A DNA stretch of 64,000 nt from Thermaerobacter marianensis DSM 12885 (GTDB lineage: Bacteria; Bacillota; Sulfobacillia; Thermaerobacterales; Thermaerobacteraceae), in NCBI RefSeq assembly GCF_000184705.1, contig NC_014831.1:1178001-1242000 (forward strand), written 5' to 3'. Positions 57,062 through 64,000 of the stretch are shown in pieces. Numbering within the stretch: position 1 is the first letter of the stretch; each line of letters begins with the position of its first letter. Under the pieces are notes generated by a model, which was not told the origin of the DNA, ran no database searches, and saw nothing but the letters and a program-made list of their open reading frames with translations. A program made the translations under genes and the position numbers.

Positions 57062-58191
57062 TGGTCGGTGAAAAGGACGGCATGGCCAGGGCGGACGCGC
57101 CCGGCGGCGGGGTGCCGGCCGGGGGGCCGGCGGAGGACGGGGAGTTCGCTCAGGTGGTCAAGACCCTTCAGGCCGGGCGCCGCTTCGCCCTGTTCCTCCA
57201 CCTGTCGCCCGACGGCGACAGCATCGGCTCGACCCTGGCGCTGGGCCTCGCCCTGGAACGCCTGGGTAAGCGGACCGTCTGGGTGGGCGCCGACCTGCCC
57301 GGCGACGCGTACCGCTTCCTGCCGGCCAGCGACCGGTTCCGTCTCTGGAACGAGGTGGAGGAGGACTGGTCCCAGTACGACGCGGCCGTCCTGCTGGACT
57401 GCGCCGATCTGGACCGGGTGGGTCCCGCCCGGGCGGCCATCGAGCGCATCGGCCGGGTCGTCAACGTGGACCATCACCCCTCCAACCGGCGATACGGGGA
57501 CGTGAACTACGTCGAGCCCGGCGCGGCGGCGGTGGGGGAGATCACCGCCCGCCTGATCGACGCCCTGGGCGTGCCCCTGGACACCGCCATGGCGTACGGC
57601 CTCTACACGGCGATCCTCACGGACACCGGCTCCTTCCAGTACGAGAACACCCGGCCCGGAACCCTGCGGCTGGCGGCGCGGCTACTGGAACTGGGGGTGG
57701 AGCCCCAGCGGGTGTCCCAGTCGATCTTCGACCAGCGGCCGCTCAGGGTGTTGCGCCTGTTGCGGGAAGCCCTGGGCACCCTGGAGGTGGGCGCGGGCGG
57801 CCGGCTGGCGTGGATGACCGTCTCCCGCGCCATGATGGACAGGGTGGGGGCCCACCGCGGGGACACCGAGGGCTTCGTCAACTACCCGCGCTCCCTGGCG
57901 GGCGTCGAGGTCGCCCTGCTCTTCGTGGAGGAGCCGGACGGGCGGGTGCGGATCAGCTGGCGCTCCAACCGCGAGGTGGACGTCAGCCGGCTGGCGGCCC
58001 GCTTCGGCGGCGGCGGCCACGCCCGGGCGGCGGGTTGCACGCTGGCCGGGCCGCTGGAGAAGGCCCGGGTTCAGGTGCTGCAGGACGTGGCCCGTTACCT
58101 GGAAGAACAGGCCACCGAAGCTGCCGGCCCCAGCCCGGGCCCGGGCGGGCCGGGGCCGGGGCCCTGGGGCGGCGGGGAGGGCCCCTCGTGA
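57061..58191 (+). CDS. nrnA: DHH-family oligoribonuclease / pAp phosphatase (NrnA type)
   Basis: A bifunctional nanoRNase and 3'-phosphoadenosine 5'-phosphatase. DHH domain: FALFLHLSPDGDSIGSTLALGLAL, AAVLLDCADLDRVGP, NVDHHPSNRRYGDVNYVEPGAAA, and YTAILTDTGSFQYENTRPGTLRLAARLLE. The DHHA1 domain ends RFGGGGHARAAGCTL. About 376 residues. ATG at 57061 touches the rbfA stop. Its place between rbfA and truB is usual in Bacillota. Such enzymes also clear pGpG-type dinucleotides in some bacteria, a possible though unproven link to cyclic-di-GMP turnover. Confidence 0.93.
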   Translation: MVGEKDGMARADAPGGGVPAGGPAEDGEFAQVVKTLQAGRRFALFLHLSPDGDSIGSTLALGLALERLGKRTVWVGADLPGDAYRFLPASDRFRLWNEVEEDWSQYDAAVLLDCADLDRVGPARAAIERIGRVVNVDHHPSNRRYGDVNYVEPGAAAVGEITARLIDALGVPLDTAMAYGLYTAILTDTGSFQYENTRPGTLRLAARLLELGVEPQRVSQSIFDQRPLRVLRLLREALGTLEVGAGGRLAWMTVSRAMMDRVGAHRGDTEGFVNYPRSLAGVEVALLFVEEPDGRVRISWRSNREVDVSRLAARFGGGGHARAAGCTLAGPLEKARVQVLQDVARYLEEQATEAAGPSPGPGGPGPGPWGGGEGPS

Positions 58192-59273
58192 CGGCCGGTC
58201 CGTCCAGGGCGCATGGTCGTCGCGGCCGCGCCGGCGGCCCACCGCCCGGCGCCGAGGTGGACGGCGTCCTGCCCGTCCTCAAGCCGCCGGGCATGACCTC
58301 CCATGACGTGGTCGACGCCTGCCGCCGCCTCTTCGGGCTGCGCCGGGTGGGCCACGCGGGGACCCTGGATCCGGCGGCGGCGGGGGTCCTGCTGGTGTGC
58401 CTGGGCCCGGCCACGCGGCTGGCCGAGTACCTGGGCGAAGCCGCCAAGGCGTACCGCGCCGAGATCTGGCTGGGCGTGGGGACGGACAGCCACGACAGCG
58501 AGGGACGGTTGGAGGCCTGGCGGGGTGAGGCGGCGGGGAGCGGGGCCGGCCCGGCGCCGGGAACCCGCCCGGCCGCGGACACCGGGCCGGCAGCCGGCCC
58601 GGGACCCGGCCCGGACGAGGCGCGGATCCGCCAGGCGCTGGCGCGGCGGACCGGACCCCAGCTGCAGGTGCCGCCGGCGGTCTCGGCGGTGCGGCAGGAC
58701 GGGGAGCGGGCGTACCGGCGCCACCGCCAGGGCGAGGCCGTGCACCTCGAGCCGCGGCCGGTGACGATCTACCGCCTGGACCTGGTGGCCTTCTGGCCCG
58801 GCCCCTATCCGCGGCTGCTGGTGGACGTGGTCTGCAGCAAGGGAACCTACGTGCGGGCCCTGGCCCGCGACCTGGGCGCGGACCTGGGCTGCCCGGCCAC
58901 CCTGGTGGCACTGGTGCGCACGGCCCAGGGGCCCTTCGGACTGGGCGGGGCCGTCACCCTGGAAGACCTGGCCCGGGCGGTGGCGGCAGGGCAGGGGCCG
59001 TCCCGGGTGATCCCGCCGGCCCGGGCCCTGGCCCACCTGCCGGCCTGGGTGCTGGACCAAGGCGAGGCGGCCCGGGTCGCCCACGGCGGCCGGCCGCGTC
59101 CGCGCACCCGCCCTTGGGACCAGCCGCCGGGCCCCGGCGCGGGCGCTGCCGCCCCGGCCCGGGTGCGCCTCCTCGACGGGGCGGGACGGCTGCTGGCCGT
59201 GGGGCGGCTGGAGAAGGCCGGCGGGGGCTGGCAGGCGGTGCCCGAAAAGGTGCTGGCGCCGGCCTCGCGCTAG
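58188..59273 (+). CDS. truB: tRNA pseudouridine-55 synthase TruB
   Basis: Makes pseudouridine 55 in the tRNA T-loop. DGVLPVLKPPGMTSHDVVDACRRLFGLRRVGHAGTLDPAAAGVLLVCLG holds the catalytic Asp at residue 61. YRAEIWLGVGTDSHDSEGRLE, VPPAVSAVRQDGERAYRRHRQGE and VVCSKGTYVRALARDLGADLGCPATLVALVRTAQGPF follow. About 361 residues with a Gly/Pro insertion near residue 120-145 and an extended C-terminus. GTG at 58188 overlaps the nrnA stop and follows GGGGAGGG. With TrmFO (U54), both T-loop modification genes are in this window. Confidence 0.95.
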   Translation: MTAGPSRAHGRRGRAGGPPPGAEVDGVLPVLKPPGMTSHDVVDACRRLFGLRRVGHAGTLDPAAAGVLLVCLGPATRLAEYLGEAAKAYRAEIWLGVGTDSHDSEGRLEAWRGEAAGSGAGPAPGTRPAADTGPAAGPGPGPDEARIRQALARRTGPQLQVPPAVSAVRQDGERAYRRHRQGEAVHLEPRPVTIYRLDLVAFWPGPYPRLLVDVVCSKGTYVRALARDLGADLGCPATLVALVRTAQGPFGLGGAVTLEDLARAVAAGQGPSRVIPPARALAHLPAWVLDQGEAARVAHGGRPRPRTRPWDQPPGPGAGAAAPARVRLLDGAGRLLAVGRLEKAGGGWQAVPEKVLAPASR

Positions 59274-59520
59274 GACACCGGGTGGCCCCGGCGGGCGGTT
59301 GCGGCCCGGCGGCCCGCACCTGGGGGACCGCATCCCCCGGCGGGCGTGGCAAGGAGCTTCCACCGTTCCCGCCGGCCCGTGCCCCTGCCCGGTCCGCGCG
59401 GGCCGGCGGGAACGGTGGCGCCGGCGGTCCACGTGGGTGGCGGCCGGTGGCCGGCGGCCGCCGGGGTCGTGGCGGTGCCGGGCGCTGCCGGGCCGGCGAG
59501 ACGCTGCTAGGAGAGTGGGC

Positions 59521-60504
59521 ATGGAGGTCATCTACGGGATCGAGAACTGGCGCGGGTCCCAGCCGGCGTGCGTCGCCGTCGGCACCTTCGACGGCGTCCA
59601 CCGGGGCCACCAGGCCCTGCTCCGTGGAGCGGTGGCCGCCGCCCACGCCCAGCAGGCGGTGGCGGTGGCACTCACCTTCGATCCCCACCCGCTGGCGGTC
59701 CTGGCACCCGACCGGGTGCCCCTCCTGCTGGGCACCCTGGAGGATCGCCTGGCGCTGTTTGCCGCCGCGGGCATCGACCGGGCCCTGGTGATGCGGTTCG
59801 ACCGTCACCTGGCCCAGACGTCGGCGGAGGACTTCGCCCGCGGGGTGCTGGCGGAACGCCTGCAGGCGCGCGCCGTGTTCGTCGGGTATAATTTCCGATT
59901 CGGGCGGGGCGGCGCGGGGACGCCCGAGGACCTGGAGCGCTGGGGCAGCCGGTGGGGTTTCTGGACCCACGTGGTGCCGCCGGTGCGGGTCGGGAACCAG
60001 GTGGTGTCCAGCAGCCGCGTCCGTGCCCTGCTGGAGGCGGGCCAGGTGGAGGCGGCGGCCGAAGCCCTGGGCCGGCTGTATTCCGTGGCGGGCCGGGTCG
60101 TCCGGGGCGAGGGGCGCGGGGCGGGCCTCGGCTTCCCCACGGCCAACCTGGAGCTGGCGGCGAACCTGGTCCTGCCGGCGCCGGGGGTCTACGCCGTCTG
60201 GGTGCGGCACGGTGACGCGCTGCGCCCCGGGGTGGCCAACCTGGGCCGGCGGCCCACCTTCGGCGGGGGCGAGTTGCGCCTGGAGGTCCACCTGCTGGAC
60301 GGAGCGGCCGACCTTTACGGGCAGGTGCTGCGGGTCGGCTTCGCCCGGCGCCTGCGGGAGGAGCGCCGCTTCGCCGGCCCCGAGGAGCTGGTCAGCCAGA
60401 TCCGGCGGGACGTGGAGGCCGCCCGGGACGCCCTGGGGCAGCCGCCGGTGGCCGACCCCCTGCTGGTGCCGCCCGGCCAGGCCGGCTCCGGTACCCCCGG
60501 GTGA
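59521..60504 (+). CDS. ribF: Bifunctional riboflavin kinase / FAD synthetase
   Basis: Converts riboflavin to FMN and FAD. The N-terminal nucleotidyltransferase domain has [33 protein letters not shown] and [16 protein letters not shown]. The C-terminal flavokinase domain starts near [25 protein letters not shown] and contains GVYAVWV and [13 protein letters not shown]. 327 residues. ATG at 59521 has AGGAGAG six bases upstream. A 247-base gene-free gap separates it from truB. Confidence 0.96.
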   Translation: MEVIYGIENWRGSQPACVAVGTFDGVHRGHQALLRGAVAAAHAQQAVAVALTFDPHPLAVLAPDRVPLLLGTLEDRLALFAAAGIDRALVMRFDRHLAQTSAEDFARGVLAERLQARAVFVGYNFRFGRGGAGTPEDLERWGSRWGFWTHVVPPVRVGNQVVSSSRVRALLEAGQVEAAAEALGRLYSVAGRVVRGEGRGAGLGFPTANLELAANLVLPAPGVYAVWVRHGDALRPGVANLGRRPTFGGGELRLEVHLLDGAADLYGQVLRVGFARRLREERRFAGPEELVSQIRRDVEAARDALGQPPVADPLLVPPGQAGSGTPG

Positions 60505-60564
60505 CGGGTCGGGAGCCGGCAGGCGAGGCGCCCGCCGGGGGCAGGGACCGTGCCCGGACGCCGT

Positions 60565-60594
60565 TTGCCAAGGCCGGCGGCGCGCTGTTACAAT
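60565..60594 (+). promoter_or_regulatory. Sigma-A promoter with extended -10 for rpsO
   Basis: TTGCCA at 60565-60570, an 18-base spacer and TACAAT at 60589-60594, with TG one base before the -10. It leaves a leader of about 135 bases before rpsO, long enough for the S15 feedback known in several bacteria; no specific motif was recognised. Confidence 0.7.
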
Positions 60595-60734
60595 CTTTTC
60601 GACCTTTTCACGGCCGGGCGCGGACCGGCGCCCGGACCGGGCCCGCGGCGGCGATCCCCCGGCGAGGCCGGCCGTTCCTCCGGCGGCGGCCTGGCCGGGC
60701 GGGGATGCCGGGGCCCCAAGAAGGAGGAGCGGTC

Positions 60735-61004
60735 ATGGCCCTGAGCCAGGAGCGGAAGCAGCAGCTGATCAAGGAGTTTGCCCAGCACGAGCACGACACC
60801 GGATCGCCTGAGGTGCAGGTGGCCATCCTCACCGAGCGCATCAACGAGCTGACCGAGCACCTGCGCCGCCACAAGAAGGACCACCACTCGCGCCGCGGCC
60901 TGCTCAAGATGGTGGGCAAGCGCCGCCGCCTGCTGCAGTACCTGAAGAGCCGCGACGCAGAGCGGTACCAGGCCGTGATCACACGCCTGGGCCTCAGGCG
61001 GTGA
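60735..61004 (+). CDS. rpsO: 30S ribosomal protein S15
   Basis: An 89-residue small-subunit primary binding protein. It reads [87 protein letters not shown], i.e. the full S15 consensus including DTGSPEVQ and the KDHHSRRGL block. ATG at 60735 has AAGGAGGAG six bases upstream. Followed by pnp, the usual order. Confidence 0.97.
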   Translation: MALSQERKQQLIKEFAQHEHDTGSPEVQVAILTERINELTEHLRRHKKDHHSRRGLLKMVGKRRRLLQYLKSRDAERYQAVITRLGLRR

Positions 61005-61013
61005 GTTTGCCGG

Positions 61014-61044
61014 CAAGAGCGGGCGCCCGCCCGCTCTTGTCCTT
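61014..61044 (+). terminator. Hairpin between rpsO and pnp
   Basis: CAAGAGCGGGC (61014-61024) pairs perfectly with GCCCGCTCTTG (61029-61039) around a four-base loop. The following TCCTTTG is a poor T-tract, so it may be a partial terminator or an RNA processing site. In E. coli a stem-loop upstream of pnp is cut by RNase III as part of PNPase autoregulation. Confidence 0.6.
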
Positions 61045-61068
61045 TGTCTGGAGGGAGGGCCAGAAGGC

Positions 61069-63327
<2,259 letters not shown>

Positions 63328-63352
63328 GCTCGTCGCGCCGGGACGAACGTTC

Positions 63353-63383
63353 AAGCTTCCCCTTGACGGGAAGCTTTTTCTTT
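63353..63383 (+). terminator. Intrinsic terminator after pnp
   Basis: AAGCTTCCC (63353-63361) pairs with GGGAAGCTT (63368-63376), followed by TTTTTCTTT. A textbook terminator closing the rpsO-pnp unit. Confidence 0.9.
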
Positions 63384-63407
63384 GCCGCATGGTGTGTGCC
63401 GCATGGT
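63383..63407 (+). repeat. Short direct repeat upstream of the M16 peptidase gene
   Basis: TGCCGCATGGT at 63383-63393 and again at 63397-63407 (14-base period), directly after the pnp terminator. It may be a protein-binding site or chance. Confidence 0.4.
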
Positions 63408-63486
63408 CTGTCGCGTGATCGCGTTCGCCGTTGCGCCGGAGGGGGCGGGGGACGCCCCGGGGGCCGGTGGGGAAGGAGGGCCTGGC

Positions 63487-64000
63487 ATGGAAGGAACCCA
63501 GGGACAGGTGCGGGGAACGGCGGGGACGCCGGGCACGGTGTACCGCATCACCGCGCTGCCCAACGGCCTGCGGGTGGTGAGCGAGACGGTGCCGGGCGTG
63601 CGCTCGGTGACGGTGGGCGTCTGGTTCCGCACCGGATCCCGGGACGAACCGGACGAGCATGCGGGCATCGCCCACCTGCTGGAGCACATGGCGTTCAAGG
63701 GCACCCAGACCCGCAGCGCCCGGGAGCTGGCCGAGCTGGTCGACCGGGTGGGCGGGCAGATGAACGCATACACCTCCAAGGAGGACACGTCCTTCTACAT
63801 CCGGGTCCTGGACGACCACTTCGGCCTGGCCATGGAGGTCCTGGCCGACATGCTGCTGCGGCCGCGCTTCGACCCCGGTGACCTGGAGAAGGAGAAGCGC
63901 GTGATCCTGGAAGAGCTCAAGATGTACGAGGACGATCCCGAAGACGTGGTCCAGGACATGGCGGTGCAGATCCTCTGGCCGGGCCATCCGCTGGGCCGGC
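63487..64000 (+). CDS. M16-family zinc peptidase (MlpA/YmxG type), N-terminal part
   Basis: The first 171 residues of an insulinase-like peptidase; the gene runs off the window. YRITALPNGLRVVSETVPGVRSVTVGVWFRTGSRDEPDEHAGIAHLLEHMAFKGT carries the inverted zinc motif HLLEH (H63, E66, H67). The downstream EEL (VILEELKMYEDDP) supplies the third ligand. ATG at 63487 has AAGGAGGG six bases upstream. The place after pnp is that of mlpA in Bacillus, with the polysaccharide deacetylase gene ylxY usually between them missing here. Confidence 0.94.
   Translation, partial: MEGTQGQVRGTAGTPGTVYRITALPNGLRVVSETVPGVRSVTVGVWFRTGSRDEPDEHAGIAHLLEHMAFKGTQTRSARELAELVDRVGGQMNAYTSKEDTSFYIRVLDDHFGLAMEVLADMLLRPRFDPGDLEKEKRVILEELKMYEDDPEDVVQDMAVQILWPGHPLGR

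Overview
The window is a continuous, plus-strand, very GC-rich stretch (long shadow reading frames on both strands, third positions almost all G/C) from a bacterium with Bacillota gene order. The order dprA-topA-trmFO-xerC/codV-hslV-hslU-flagellar operon-sigD-rpsB-tsf-pyrH-frr-uppS-cdsA-dxr-rseP-(ispG)-proS-rimP-nusA-ylxR-ylxQ-infB-ylxP-rbfA-nrnA-truB-ribF-rpsO-pnp-M16 peptidase is the classical Bacillus/Clostridia arrangement. Combined with the extreme GC content and the many Ala/Gly/Pro-rich insertions, this suggests a high-GC, probably thermophilic, Thermaerobacter-like member of the Bacillota. The genus is an inference; no 16S gene is present.

Layout. 1-8949: the tail of a family 5 solute-binding protein, then dprA, topA, trmFO, a Xer recombinase and the HslVU protease. 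8950-9675: a 0.7-kb regulatory block with an intrinsic terminator closing hslVU, a possible sigma-D promoter, a recognisable class I cyclic-di-GMP riboswitch and a second intrinsic terminator. codY, normally found here, is missing. 9676-35033: a flagellar operon (flgB, flgC, fliE, fliF, fliG, fliH, fliI, fliJ, fliK, flgD, flgE, swrD/flbD, fliL, fliM, fliN, a degenerate cheY, fliO, fliP, fliQ, fliR, flhB, flhA, flhF, flhG, a YcgR-like PilZ gene, sigD) and a small unknown gene, followed by a membrane protein at the position of swrB. 35717-47751: rpsB promoter and translation/cell-envelope genes. 47752-49340: a DUF4010/MgtC-like membrane protein where polC usually lies. 49341-61004: a structured leader with promoter and attenuator-like terminator, then the rimP-nusA-infB group to rpsO. 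61005-64000: pnp, a strong terminator and the start of an M16 peptidase.

How it works together. The flagellar locus encodes the basal body, hook, export apparatus and motor switch, but the chemotaxis genes cheB/A/W/C/D usually found between flhG and sigD are absent. The CheY-like protein has Glu in place of the phospho-acceptor Asp. FliM lacks the N-terminal CheY-binding peptide, while FliN carries an EIDALL-type peptide but no CheC-like domain. In contrast, cyclic-di-GMP inputs appear twice: the riboswitch before flgB and a PilZ protein with intact binding motifs before sigD. The working hypothesis is a flagellum gated by cyclic-di-GMP rather than steered by CheY phosphorylation from this locus.

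Other points of note are an apparent frameshift in the low-complexity linker of infB at a G6 run, a G10 run at the start of fliO, four look-alike extended -10 promoters (topA, rpsB, rimP, rpsO), and leader terminators upstream of proS and rimP. No tRNA, rRNA, CRISPR array, insertion sequence or prophage gene was recognised.
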